64,000 nt of DNA from CAMLQK01 sp035478775 (GTDB lineage Bacteria; Patescibacteriota; Saccharimonadia; Saccharimonadales; UBA4665). Under the pieces are notes generated by a model. The model was given only the letters and a program-made list of their open reading frames with translations, searched no databases and was not told the origin of the DNA. Position numbers and translations under genes: made by a program. The stretch covers positions 66,624-130,623 of the forward strand of contig DATIJG010000008.1 of NCBI GenBank assembly GCA_035478775.1, written 5' to 3'. Of the stretch, positions 30,939 through 40,114 are shown piece by piece (the stretch's first letter is position 1; the number at the start of each line of letters is the position of its first letter).

Positions 30939-32513
30939 ATGCAACTCACCCCCGAGGAACAAAAAAAACAAATAGCTTACCGCGACGCTCGGTTTAGCAA
31001 ACAATACGACGGCATCTGGCAGACAGTTGGCAAATGTGTGTTTTGCGACCTCAACCCAAAGTATATATTTTTTGAAGAACACGGCATTGTTCTGACTATC
31101 ACTTTATATGCTTACATCGACGGCCACATGATGATCGTCCCCAGACGGCACGTTACGTCGCCCAAAGAATTCACACCGTTAGAGTGGCAAGCCGTGCGCA
31201 AGGGCATGTATATTGCTAAAAAACTTATCAAAAACGTGCACGGCATCAGCGGTATGCAAATCGTTCAAAAAGACGGCGCCGAGGCGCAAAGTACCGTCGG
31301 GCATGTGCACTTTCATGCCATTCCGTTTGACGCACCCGATTTATGCACCTGGAATTATCGTCAGCTTAAAAACACACCGCTCGAAAACGTGGCGTTATAC
31401 CAGGCAGCCAATAAAAAAGTTGAGCAGCTCAGCAAAAAGTTTGACCAAAAATATGCCGATGGGAAGAGCAATGAAAACGAACAAAGTAGCGCGGGCAATG
31501 CGGCAAGTAGGCAAGACAAAAAACCATATAATTTGCAGTGGGCGGACTTGGCGTTTGGCAGCGGCAAGCCACTCAATAAATTAAAGGCTACATTTATCTT
31601 GGCACCACGCGAAATTTCGGCCAAACGGTTTACGCAGCTCGTAAGGGCCTACCTGCCAAAAGGCAATATTATTTTGGGAGTGGCCGCGGAACCGTACGTT
31701 TTAGGCTTCGAAGGCCAACCGCAATTTAAGACCCTTCGTGCTGAAACGCTTGCCGCGCTCATTAAAAAAGTAAACACCAGCGCCAGCCCGCATAAAATAT
31801 ACACGCTTATATATTCGCAGCGTGATGGCGTGCATGTTATTAACAAGGGTGGTTTTAAGCGTATTGTGGGTATAAATGGCTCGTGGAAATATTCCTTTCA
31901 TACGCTGCCAATGTTTTATGAAATTACAAAGGCCGCGACGCCGTACGAACTGGTATCACCATTTGTGGGCGAAGCCGAAGCAAAAGCCTACGCGGCTGAA
32001 AAAGAGCCGGAGATTACTCAGCGCATTACCCATAATTCACCGCGAGGTACCGCGCTTGCAGATGGGCAAATGCTAAAGCTTGCCAGCAACGCCGCCCAGT
32101 ACTCGTACGATACTAGTTTTCAAACCGGTGCCGTTTTAGGCAAAAAAACCGGCCAAAAATACCGAGTGTTGCTCACCAGCTTCAACAAAGTTGTACCGTT
32201 TCAAACATATGCCATGGTACATGGCGCTTCGCGCGAGACCCACTTTTCGCCGCCGGGCGACCTTAACCATTACGATGCCGTACATGCTGAGGTCGAAGCT
32301 GTCGTAAAAGCCGCCGAGCAAGGGGTCAACCTCAGGGATGCCAGCCTATTTATTAACCTGCTGCCATGCCCCTCATGTGCGCGCATGCTTGCCGAAACTG
32401 ATATTGCCGAGGTTGTGTATCAAATTGACCATTCCGATGGGTACGCCGTTACATTATTAGAGGCCGCGGGCAAAAAAGTGCGCCGCATTGCGCCACAACA
32501 AAGGGAGATTTAG
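30939..32513 (+). CDS. HIT domain - unknown domain - dCMP/cytidine deaminase fusion
   Basis: 524 residues in three parts. Residues 1-170 are a HIT nucleotide hydrolase/transferase domain with GHVHFHAIP (His122-x-His124-x-His126) and a CVFC pair (33, 36). Residues ~195-355 form an unrecognised alpha/beta domain. The C-terminal ~160 residues are a zinc deaminase: HAEVE (449-453) with PCPSC (476-480), the dCMP deaminase type. Deamination of dCMP gives dUMP, the substrate of ThyA, whose gene starts 1 bp after this stop. HIT fused to a deaminase is unusual and hints at a nucleotide-salvage multi-enzyme. Confidence 0.85.
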   Translation: MQLTPEEQKKQIAYRDARFSKQYDGIWQTVGKCVFCDLNPKYIFFEEHGIVLTITLYAYIDGHMMIVPRRHVTSPKEFTPLEWQAVRKGMYIAKKLIKNVHGISGMQIVQKDGAEAQSTVGHVHFHAIPFDAPDLCTWNYRQLKNTPLENVALYQAANKKVEQLSKKFDQKYADGKSNENEQSSAGNAASRQDKKPYNLQWADLAFGSGKPLNKLKATFILAPREISAKRFTQLVRAYLPKGNIILGVAAEPYVLGFEGQPQFKTLRAETLAALIKKVNTSASPHKIYTLIYSQRDGVHVINKGGFKRIVGINGSWKYSFHTLPMFYEITKAATPYELVSPFVGEAEAKAYAAEKEPEITQRITHNSPRGTALADGQMLKLASNAAQYSYDTSFQTGAVLGKKTGQKYRVLLTSFNKVVPFQTYAMVHGASRETHFSPPGDLNHYDAVHAEVEAVVKAAEQGVNLRDASLFINLLPCPSCARMLAETDIAEVVYQIDHSDGYAVTLLEAAGKKVRRIAPQQREI

Positions 32514-32514
32514 T

Positions 32515-33330
32515 ATGTCAAAACAACATCCTGAACTGCAATACTTACAGCTCATGAACGAGATCTTAGAAAACGGCAAAACCAAGCCGACACGCGGTAT
32601 TGTCGACGTAAAAGCCATTTTCGGCTACCAATTGCACTTCGATTTACGCTACGGTTTTCCGCTGTTAACCACCAAAAAAATGCCGTTCAAAATTTTACTG
32701 CACGAACTTTTGTGGTTCGTTTCGGGCAGCTCTAACATCAAATATTTGCAAGACCACAAAATCCATTATTGGGATGAGTTTGCCGACAAAAATTTGAACC
32801 TTGGCCCCGTATATGGCGTGCAGTGGCGGCACTGGAAAGGCCCAAACAGCAAAGAATTCGACCAATTGCAATGGGCAATTGACGAAATTAAAAACAACCC
32901 GAATTCAAAGGCGATTATTGTGAGCGCCTGGAATGTGGCCGACTTAAAAGAGATGCGCTTGCCGCCGTGCCACACCATGTTCCAATTCGATGTCACCAAA
33001 GGCAAGCTGCGTATGCAATTGTACCAGCGCTCGAGCGATGTGTTTTTGGGCTTGCCGTTTAATATTGCACAGTATGCTATGCTGCTGCACATGGTCGCGC
33101 ATTTGACCGGCTTTGAGGCGCGTGAGCTAGTGGTGAGTATCGGCAGCGCTCATTTGTATAAAAACCAAATTGACCAAGCGCGCGAGCAAATGGAACGAGC
33201 GCCGTATGCTTTCCCGAAACTCAAAATTGTTGGCAATCCGCAAACTATCGACGATTTCACCGAAGATAACTTTGTGCTTGAAGATTACCAAGCCCATCCG
33301 CATATTAAAGCACCACTTGTTATCTTATAA
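32515..33330 (+). CDS. thyA: Thymidylate synthase
   Basis: 271 residues; the start is set by AAAGGGAG 7 nt before the ATG at 32515. Catalytic Cys152 sits in LPPCHTMFQF, with FPLLTTKKM (folate/Arg loop), WDEFADKNLNLGPVYGVQWR and QRSSDVFLGLPFNIAQYA all typical of ThyA; the C-terminus IKAPLVIL corresponds to the usual IKAPVAV. It methylates dUMP using methylene-THF. It is in a tight operon with the deaminase fusion that should supply dUMP. Confidence 0.98.
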   Translation: MSKQHPELQYLQLMNEILENGKTKPTRGIVDVKAIFGYQLHFDLRYGFPLLTTKKMPFKILLHELLWFVSGSSNIKYLQDHKIHYWDEFADKNLNLGPVYGVQWRHWKGPNSKEFDQLQWAIDEIKNNPNSKAIIVSAWNVADLKEMRLPPCHTMFQFDVTKGKLRMQLYQRSSDVFLGLPFNIAQYAMLLHMVAHLTGFEARELVVSIGSAHLYKNQIDQAREQMERAPYAFPKLKIVGNPQTIDDFTEDNFVLEDYQAHPHIKAPLVIL

Positions 33331-33349
33331 TCTATCTCAAGTAATATAG

Positions 33350-33386
33350 TTGACATATGGGTGCCAAAGTTACATAGTTATACGTC
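33350..33386 (+). promoter_or_regulatory. Leaderless promoter of the 783-residue protein gene
   Basis: A consensus TTGACA (33350-33355), a 17-bp spacer and CATAGT (33373-33378) end 8 nt before the ATG at 33387. No Shine-Dalgarno is present. Confidence 0.72.
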
Positions 33387-35738
33387 ATGGAGCGTCTCCT
33401 TTTACAACCCGAAGCGATTACGGATGGTAGCCTATTCTTATTTGAAGCATACCGCACCCTGGGGCCTACAGATGAAGAGTTGCAGGCGCAGCGCGAAGCC
33501 TTTACAGAAGCCGTAGAGAATATTATGGCCGACCACGTCACACAGTCACAACGCGATGCTATATATACCGCGGCGGGCGTTTTTGAATGGTTTCACTTTT
33601 CTGAGCGGGCAGCCGAGTTGCCAGTAGGTTTAACGAACATGCTTGAGGAAGAACAGGATACTAAAAGGGTCATGGTTGATGAAAGTGTTATATCAGAAAC
33701 TGATCTAGCAATTGCTTGGAGGGCTATTAGTAACGCGAGCGCCATTCCCATTACAGGTCAGATTCCGCAGTTGGAAACACCACAGCAAATCCAGCCGGCC
33801 ATCGAAACATACTTACGCACAACCGAGGCGTATAAGTTTGTGCAAACACTCATAACACCAGAACCTCAGGGCAGGCAAACCCAACCGCTCTCCCAGCACA
33901 GGCGCATAGAGCGCGAAAGTGAAGTTACTAACGCTATACTTGCGCTTTACCGTCTTAAAAATACAACTGAGATTCAGCGCCGCACGGGAATCGACTCCGA
34001 ATTACAGCACCGGCTGTACCGCATTAACGACGAGACGATGCTCGCGCCGCAACCTCAGCCCTCCCAAACAACAGACATCCAAGGAACACTCCGCACATTT
34101 TTTGAACCTCATCTTTTGTACGAACTGCAACAAACGTTAACGCTCAATAGTCAAAAACTTACTTCCGTAAGCTACGACCCAAATAGTAAACAATGGTCCG
34201 GCCTAATAGGTACAGACGTAACAAGCGCAAGCCTAGAAGCTTCACATGAATATAGCACACTTATAACTTTGGGCAGCAGTTTGTACAAGTTGAATGAATA
34301 TTCCGTCACGCCGCTCATTTGCGCATACCTAGATACAGTTTGCGCAGCAGCCTATAGCCAGGAATTACAAACGCCGCAAGATTTAGAGAGGGCGCTCAGT
34401 GAGGCTGCAGCATGGATTACTGAGAGATTTAGTACGCAACCCCTCGACAACAGCATGACCAAAGCTTTCACGGCACGGGCATACTTATACGACAGCCGAG
34501 GCCCAACCTACCGCGATGAAGATCTTGTCCTTGAAGAAAAAGCCCCGAATCGCCTGAGTAATAACAATAGTGAGTTTCTTGCCCTTGACCAGATGTATGA
34601 AGCAGCCTCCCATTCAGCCGGTTTTGTAGTCCAACCAGATTATGTTGCGCCGCCAGTTCACAGACTCATTCAAACAACCGAGCAAACTGAAACGTTGCCG
34701 GCATACGATAGCAGTCAAACTCTGACGATTCTTTTTGAGGCAGACTTAGATTACCCGGAAGAAGTAATTGGCGAGGGCGAACAGCCCAGCATCCCAGGAT
34801 ATAAAACCGTTAGTCACGATGCCGTTACCGACGTCTGGGGTTTGGCGTACGACCCGGATACCGATCCGCACGTGTACGCAAACGTTCCTATTCCCGAAGA
34901 AGGCATTTTAAAACTTATGCAACAATACGAAGACATTGGCCTTGATGACCTGGCCGGCATGCTGCGCGACTCAGCCGATATGGTGGTGGGCAAACTAGTG
35001 GAAGCCATTAAAGCACACACGACATACTACATCCCTGAAAATTCCTCGGCAAGCCATAGCATAGAGCACTTCACAGACTTCGCCGTCAGTAACGGCAAAC
35101 TCTACCTGCAATGTACTGGTTCGGCGCTGTTTTTAGCTATGTCGCTCAACGAAGCCTTCGGTTCTATTTGCGCCAGCACGCAAAGCGGATTACTTCTTTG
35201 TCCGGACGATGTGGTAATCAGTCAGCTCGGTCATGCGCAAGTCGCATTTACTGACAATGGCCGTATGTACATTCTTGACGCCACGGCCAATTCGCCCCTG
35301 AACATATTCGACAACAACACCTCTTTACCCACCGACATTCGGCCACGTACAACTACAGCCATAAGACCTACGCCGTCACAGCGCCGCCTGCCTGCAGAAC
35401 GGCCTACAGCCTCTATCGACTCGGCCATGCTCAAACAGCACGCTACCAATACTTTCAAGCAATATCTTATGGCCACATATAAAGTCCAAAGCGTCGAGCA
35501 GTTATACGACCGCGTTGCTGCTTTCAGATCAGATGACCCTATTCGCGCGACGCTCGCCAATCTCATGACGCGGGCAACTAAAGAACAGCTCCAGCGTAAC
35601 AGGGATTTCATTTATAAGGTTGCCACTACCAGTGAAGTTGACCTTGCAGGAGCTAATCTTGAGCAATACTTCGGCCATGACATTCTGCGGGTCACTATTA
35701 GTGCACTCGATACTATTATTGCACTAAGTGACGATTAG
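33387..35738 (+). CDS. Large cytosolic protein with a C-terminal transglutaminase-like domain
   Basis: 783 residues, no signal peptide or membrane helix. The N-terminal ~450 residues are helical and unrecognised. The C-terminal third contains a papain-like transglutaminase layout: LYLQCTGSALFLAMSLNEAF (Cys576), LGHAQVAF (His616) and MYILDATANSP (Asp631). Such domains act as cysteine peptidases, amidases or transglutaminases. A Pro/Arg/Thr-rich linker (about 645-680) precedes a final helical part. It is a single-gene unit with its own promoter. The substrate is unknown. Confidence 0.72.
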   Translation: MERLLLQPEAITDGSLFLFEAYRTLGPTDEELQAQREAFTEAVENIMADHVTQSQRDAIYTAAGVFEWFHFSERAAELPVGLTNMLEEEQDTKRVMVDESVISETDLAIAWRAISNASAIPITGQIPQLETPQQIQPAIETYLRTTEAYKFVQTLITPEPQGRQTQPLSQHRRIERESEVTNAILALYRLKNTTEIQRRTGIDSELQHRLYRINDETMLAPQPQPSQTTDIQGTLRTFFEPHLLYELQQTLTLNSQKLTSVSYDPNSKQWSGLIGTDVTSASLEASHEYSTLITLGSSLYKLNEYSVTPLICAYLDTVCAAAYSQELQTPQDLERALSEAAAWITERFSTQPLDNSMTKAFTARAYLYDSRGPTYRDEDLVLEEKAPNRLSNNNSEFLALDQMYEAASHSAGFVVQPDYVAPPVHRLIQTTEQTETLPAYDSSQTLTILFEADLDYPEEVIGEGEQPSIPGYKTVSHDAVTDVWGLAYDPDTDPHVYANVPIPEEGILKLMQQYEDIGLDDLAGMLRDSADMVVGKLVEAIKAHTTYYIPENSSASHSIEHFTDFAVSNGKLYLQCTGSALFLAMSLNEAFGSICASTQSGLLLCPDDVVISQLGHAQVAFTDNGRMYILDATANSPLNIFDNNTSLPTDIRPRTTTAIRPTPSQRRLPAERPTASIDSAMLKQHATNTFKQYLMATYKVQSVEQLYDRVAAFRSDDPIRATLANLMTRATKEQLQRNRDFIYKVATTSEVDLAGANLEQYFGHDILRVTISALDTIIALSDD

Positions 35739-35742
35739 CGTT

Positions 35743-37002
35743 TTAGGCCTTGGCCTTGGCAATAAGTTTTTGGTAGGCAGCTTGATGGCCCGCGATCATT
35801 TTTTGTAGGGTAAAACGTTTTTCAAATTGCTGGCGGCAGCCAGCGCGGCTTATTTTTGGCAGGTTCGCAATTGCTTCGGCCATGAGTTTTGCGGTTGCAG
35901 CTGTGTCGAGCTGGCGCGGATTTTTAGCTATTCTAGCAGCGCGGTTTTGTGCGCCAGTTTGCGCGTTTTCGGGCGTCTTGATATTTTTGAGCCATTGCTT
36001 TTGAATTACAAAGCCGGTTTTGCCATCATCCACAACTTCGGGCAAAGCACCAGAATCAAGCGCGACCACCGGCGTGGCACATGCCAAAGCTTCGATGCTG
36101 ACCATACCAAACGGCTCGTCAAAAATTGACGGCACTAAGAGTGCTTGTGCATTGCCAATAAATTTATTTTTAGCGGCGTTATTTTTGATGAACCCGACGT
36201 ATTCGACGTCGTTACCTAGCTGGGGCAGTATTTTTGCGTGCCAGTAGGTGTCTTTTTGGGCATCGCTGTAATGTTTGCCGGCAATTTTGAGTGCCAGGGT
36301 GTTGTGCAGGTGCTGACGATTGTATTCACGCACGGCGGCAATTGCCAAGTGCACACCTTTGGGCTCAATGATGCGGCCTACGTAAGCGACATAGTTTTGG
36401 CCGCCACTTGGCGCAGGTTTTAAAACCGGCGCAAACATATCGGCTGCTAAGCCATGGTAAATTTTCGCCACCCAATGGGTGCTTGCAGGCATACCAGCGC
36501 GCTGGACATCCGACATCGAAAGCCAGTTAAGGTGGGCATATTTCGGGAAAACACTTTTATATTTCACCAAGAAATTAAAGGGGTCGTGATGCGTGAAAAC
36601 AACCGGCTTTTTACAAAACTGCGCAAAGGGCAGGGCCACGTCCTCTTCGTTGCAATACACATGCACGATATCTAGCTGGCCAGCGTTCGCCATAGCAAAA
36701 GCGTGTGCTAAAAGCTCGCTTTGCACTTGGCGGGCAAGCGTTACAAATGTAAAGGTATGTTTTTTGAGCAAATCGATATATGTGTCGCCACGGCCAGCAA
36801 GTTCTTGTTCGAAATAACTGAGGTCGGCCGTAATTACCGGAACGCTTGTTTTAATCTTGCCTGGCGTAAACAACGTGACGTTTTCGCCCGCCGCCTGCAA
36901 GCCTTCGGCCAGCTGGATTGCTAAATGCCCAGGTGAAAAAATAACGTCCGGCAGAATTTGCGGATGCATGAAAATATGCGGCACCACAATACCGATCTTC
37001 AT
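35743..37002 (-). CDS. Family 4 glycosyltransferase
   Basis: 419 residues of GT-B fold. The N-terminal domain opens MKIGIVVPHIFMHPQILPDV with a glycine-rich SPGHLAIQLAEGL; the C-terminal Rossmann domain has YVAYVGRIIEPKGVHLAI, LLVPSIFDEPFGMVSIEALA (E-x7-E retaining GT4 motif) and TPVVALDSGALPEVVDDGKTG. It is probably a sugar transfer enzyme for a surface glycan or glycolipid. The small acidic gene lies upstream on the same strand. Confidence 0.92.
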   Translation of the reverse strand: MKIGIVVPHIFMHPQILPDVIFSPGHLAIQLAEGLQAAGENVTLFTPGKIKTSVPVITADLSYFEQELAGRGDTYIDLLKKHTFTFVTLARQVQSELLAHAFAMANAGQLDIVHVYCNEEDVALPFAQFCKKPVVFTHHDPFNFLVKYKSVFPKYAHLNWLSMSDVQRAGMPASTHWVAKIYHGLAADMFAPVLKPAPSGGQNYVAYVGRIIEPKGVHLAIAAVREYNRQHLHNTLALKIAGKHYSDAQKDTYWHAKILPQLGNDVEYVGFIKNNAAKNKFIGNAQALLVPSIFDEPFGMVSIEALACATPVVALDSGALPEVVDDGKTGFVIQKQWLKNIKTPENAQTGAQNRAARIAKNPRQLDTAATAKLMAEAIANLPKISRAGCRQQFEKRFTLQKMIAGHQAAYQKLIAKAKA

Positions 37003-37041
37003 CGCCCAGCCTCCGAAAAACCCGCCCCCAGGCAGTGAAGG

Positions 37042-37167
37042 CTATTTGCCCTCTTCGACCTCATCTTCGTCATCGCTATGCTCATCCAAGAAACTGAGGT
37101 CGATGTCCTTTGATTCCATATCATCGCTTGCGTAATAACCATCTGCTTGTACGTCACTATCTGCCAT
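37042..37167 (-). CDS. Small acidic protein, 41 residues
   Basis: The minus-strand ATG at 37167 is preceded at 4 nt by a strong GGAGGG, which supports real translation. The product, MADSDVQADGYYASDDMESK and so on to EEGK, is highly acidic (Asp/Glu about 40%) and lacks a recognisable domain. The stop is at 37042-37044. It lies between the GT4 gene downstream and msrA upstream, all on the minus strand. It may be a small regulator or a charged chaperone-like peptide. Confidence 0.6.
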   Translation of the reverse strand: MADSDVQADGYYASDDMESKDIDLSFLDEHSDDEDEVEEGK

Positions 37168-37217
37168 CTTACCCTCCAAAAACGTTTGCTACCGTTAGTA
37201 TACCATAAAGTACTGGC

Positions 37218-37712
37218 CTACAGCAAGCTCGTATCAGTGCGAACGTAGTGGCAGGTGTAGCCACCGGGGTGTTTGCGCAAATAATCTTGATGGTAGGCCT
37301 CGGCAGTATAAAATGCCTTGAACTTCTCAAGTGACGTCACCACCGGCTTTTTGTACAAACCCGATTCGTTCACCTTGCCAATCACCATTTTGGCGATTTT
37401 TAGCTCATCGTCGGTTTGGTAGAAAATAGCCGAGCGGTACGATGAACCGACATCGTTGCCTTGGCGGTTCACAGTTGTAGGGTCATGAATGCGAAAAAAG
37501 AAATCAAGCAAATGGGTAAAATCGGTTTTAGCCGGGTCATAGGTGATGGCAAGCGTCTCGGCATGGCCAGGGTGGTTTTCGTACGTTGGGTTTTGGTTTT
37601 CGCCGCCGCTATAGCCGACTTCGGTAGCAATCACTCCGGGCTGCTCGCGAAATAAATCTTCTAGACCCCAAAAGCAGCCACCCGCCAGATACGCAAGTTT
37701 AGCCTGCACCAT
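37218..37712 (-). CDS. msrA: Peptide methionine sulfoxide reductase MsrA
   Basis: 164 residues from the ATG at 37712, 7 nt after GGAGGG. The catalytic GGCFWG holds Cys13; ATEVGYSGG, HAETLAITYDP and DPTTVNRQGNDVGSSYRSAI are all family signatures. It repairs Met-S-sulfoxide in oxidised proteins. C-terminal YHQDYLRKHPGGYTCHY holds a candidate resolving Cys. It is divergent from the thymidylate kinase fusion. Confidence 0.96.
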   Translation of the reverse strand: MVQAKLAYLAGGCFWGLEDLFREQPGVIATEVGYSGGENQNPTYENHPGHAETLAITYDPAKTDFTHLLDFFFRIHDPTTVNRQGNDVGSSYRSAIFYQTDDELKIAKMVIGKVNESGLYKKPVVTSLEKFKAFYTAEAYHQDYLRKHPGGYTCHYVRTDTSLL

Positions 37713-37839
37713 CAAAGCACCCTCCTTTTACTACTATTAGCTTAGCATATGCTTGCGTTACAGAGACGTTTAGAGGTACATTAAAGGCATATGCTTGAGA
37801 GTGGGTCAAGCCATTTTGAAGCAACTTTTTGGAGGGTGC

Positions 37840-40080
37840 ATGAACAATACGCAGGGAACGTTTATCGTCATCGAGGGCACCGATGGCTCAGGCAAGGGCA
37901 CACAGTTTAGCTTACTGGCAGAGCGCTTACAAAAAGCCGGCTACGAGGTAGCTTTATTCGATTTTCCGCAGTACGAAAGCCCGTCAAGCTACTTTGTACG
38001 CCAATATTTGAACGGTGCGTACGGCGAGGCTAACGACGTCGGCCCGTACACCGGCTCGCTGTTTTATGCGCTCGACCGTTACGAAGCCGCGGGCGAAATC
38101 CGCAAGGCGCTAGCTGCCGGTAAAGTAGTGCTGGCCAACCGTTTCGTGGGCAGCAACATGGCACATCAAGGCGCTAAGTTCGTAAACGCCGAGGAACGCC
38201 GCGGCTACTTCATTTGGCTCGATAACCTAGAATTTGAAATGCTGCGCATCCCACGGCCGACCGCTAGCTTTGTGTTACGCGTACCGGCCGAAATTGCCCA
38301 AACCCTTGTGGACCAAAAAGAGCAGCGTAGTTACACCGATAAAAAACGCGATATCCACGAAGCAGACCTGGCGCATTTGCAGCGCTCCGTACAAGTGTAC
38401 GATGAAATGTGCGAACTGTTCCCGCGTGATTTTGTGCGCATTGATTGTGTGCGCCACGGCCGCCTGATGGACGTCGAAAATATCCAGCGCGTGCTATGGG
38501 AAAAGATTGACGCGTTGTTACCGCCGCCACCGCAGCTGGAAATGAGCACGCCGGCATTTACGACTGTCGCAGAGGACATCCAAGCACAGGCACATGAAGC
38601 CACCATCGTTGAAAACCCGTTCGTAAAACTAAATAATGACGGCAGCTACGAGCTGACTAAAGAAGGCCAAGCTTTTTTGCAGCAAGCCACCACCGAGCCA
38701 GCCGGTGGCACATACGCACTCACCGGCAAGCTCGCGCCAGCTACTATCGCCGCGCTATTTACTAAGTTATACCACGGCACAGCTGACCTTCGCTTAGTGC
38801 TACTCGACGAATTTTCCGGAAGTACGCAAAAAGATGCCGCATTCTTACGCCAAGCAACGAAACAAGGCGATGCAGCGTTTATACAGCACCTCGCCCAAAC
38901 GCACATAGTCATCGAGAACGCCAGCAGCTTGCTAGCCAGCGAGCTCCGCGCCCAACCAAACCTCCAAGTCGTGCAGCCGGAAACGTTCCGCGCTCATTTT
39001 AACTATAAAAGTAGCGAGGGCAATTACCCATACCACACGCCCGCGAACTTAAGCGACGAGGCTCGCACTTATTACTGCGCTGCAATGGATAAGATCTTTG
39101 ACGCGTATAGCTACATGCTGCAAACACTTTCCGACCATCTTAAGCAGAGCCGGACATCGCAAGATGGGCAAACCATGGCCTGGCATAATACCACTGCCGC
39201 TCAGGCACGCCACATTCTGCACGATACGCTGCCAGTCGCAGCTTCTACAAACATCGGCATCGCTGCTTCGGCAATTACCATGCTGCAAGCCGCAAAAATG
39301 CTTCAGCAGCAAAACCTTAACGAATATACGGCTGCTGGCGAGGCGCTCGCAGTACAAACCCAAAAAGCACTACCCGACTTTTTTACCAACAACGAAGAAG
39401 AAAACACAGCAGGCCAAAAACCTTCGACTAGCAAGCTTTCTAGCCTGGCCCAAAGCGTACTTGCCGACAATTACGCGGCAAGCGTAGCTACCAGCGCGAT
39501 GCTCACTAGCTTTTTGCCCCGCAACGAGCTGGATTTAACCGCGGAGATGCTTTTTGCGCACGGCGGCCTGCCGCTAAACGAAACTATTCAAGCTGCTGCC
39601 AAGTTACCGTACGCCCAAAAGGCGCTGATATTTGAAACCTATCTAAACAGTAACGACATTAAAGTGCTGCAAAAAACCAGTTACACCTGGGATATTGTGG
39701 CTAGTTTCGACACATTTAATACGTTGCAGTGTCAAAATGTCGGGGCGCTCACACGCCAGCAGCTGACACCACGATATGGCTACGAGGTGCCAAAAATAAT
39801 TGAAGAGGCAGGCCTGTCCGACTATTTTGAAGCCTGTTTTGATATAAGTCTACAGCTGCACAGCTATTTGCAAAGCGCAGGCTACGCTGCCGAGGCAGAA
39901 TACGCCACGCTATACGGCCACCGTTTACGCATGCAGTTTACGCACACCGCTGCCGATACGACCGCGTTATTTACACACAAAACCTTAAAAGATTCGGAAT
40001 TCACAAATATCTTGCAAGAAATGCAGGCCAAGCTGGCAGCTGCGCATCCGCTCTTAAGCCAAGTATTCACCAAAGAGTAA
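37840..40080 (+). CDS. Thymidylate kinase fused to a ThyX-like region
   Basis: 746 residues from the ATG at 37840, just after GGAGGG. Residues 1-~225 are a thymidylate kinase: FIVIEGTDGSGKGTQ (Walker A 13-21), FDFPQYESPSSYFVRQYL, an NRFVGSNMAHQGAK lid and so on. After a linker, residues ~230-746 resemble the long ThyX-like (FAD-dependent thymidylate synthase) proteins of candidate phyla. ARHILHDTLPVAASTNIGIA fits ThyX, and LTRQQLTPRYGYEVP (637-651) occupies the place of RHRxxSxxxxSxRY, but the RHR signature is lost. The C-terminal part may be structural or non-catalytic. The kinase makes dTDP from the dTMP supplied by ThyA 4.5 kb upstream. Confidence 0.8.
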   Translation: MNNTQGTFIVIEGTDGSGKGTQFSLLAERLQKAGYEVALFDFPQYESPSSYFVRQYLNGAYGEANDVGPYTGSLFYALDRYEAAGEIRKALAAGKVVLANRFVGSNMAHQGAKFVNAEERRGYFIWLDNLEFEMLRIPRPTASFVLRVPAEIAQTLVDQKEQRSYTDKKRDIHEADLAHLQRSVQVYDEMCELFPRDFVRIDCVRHGRLMDVENIQRVLWEKIDALLPPPPQLEMSTPAFTTVAEDIQAQAHEATIVENPFVKLNNDGSYELTKEGQAFLQQATTEPAGGTYALTGKLAPATIAALFTKLYHGTADLRLVLLDEFSGSTQKDAAFLRQATKQGDAAFIQHLAQTHIVIENASSLLASELRAQPNLQVVQPETFRAHFNYKSSEGNYPYHTPANLSDEARTYYCAAMDKIFDAYSYMLQTLSDHLKQSRTSQDGQTMAWHNTTAAQARHILHDTLPVAASTNIGIAASAITMLQAAKMLQQQNLNEYTAAGEALAVQTQKALPDFFTNNEEENTAGQKPSTSKLSSLAQSVLADNYAASVATSAMLTSFLPRNELDLTAEMLFAHGGLPLNETIQAAAKLPYAQKALIFETYLNSNDIKVLQKTSYTWDIVASFDTFNTLQCQNVGALTRQQLTPRYGYEVPKIIEEAGLSDYFEACFDISLQLHSYLQSAGYAAEAEYATLYGHRLRMQFTHTAADTTALFTHKTLKDSEFTNILQEMQAKLAAAHPLLSQVFTKE

Positions 40081-40114
40081 CCCCCGAAGGGACTCAAGCT
40101 ACACGCCAATCACA

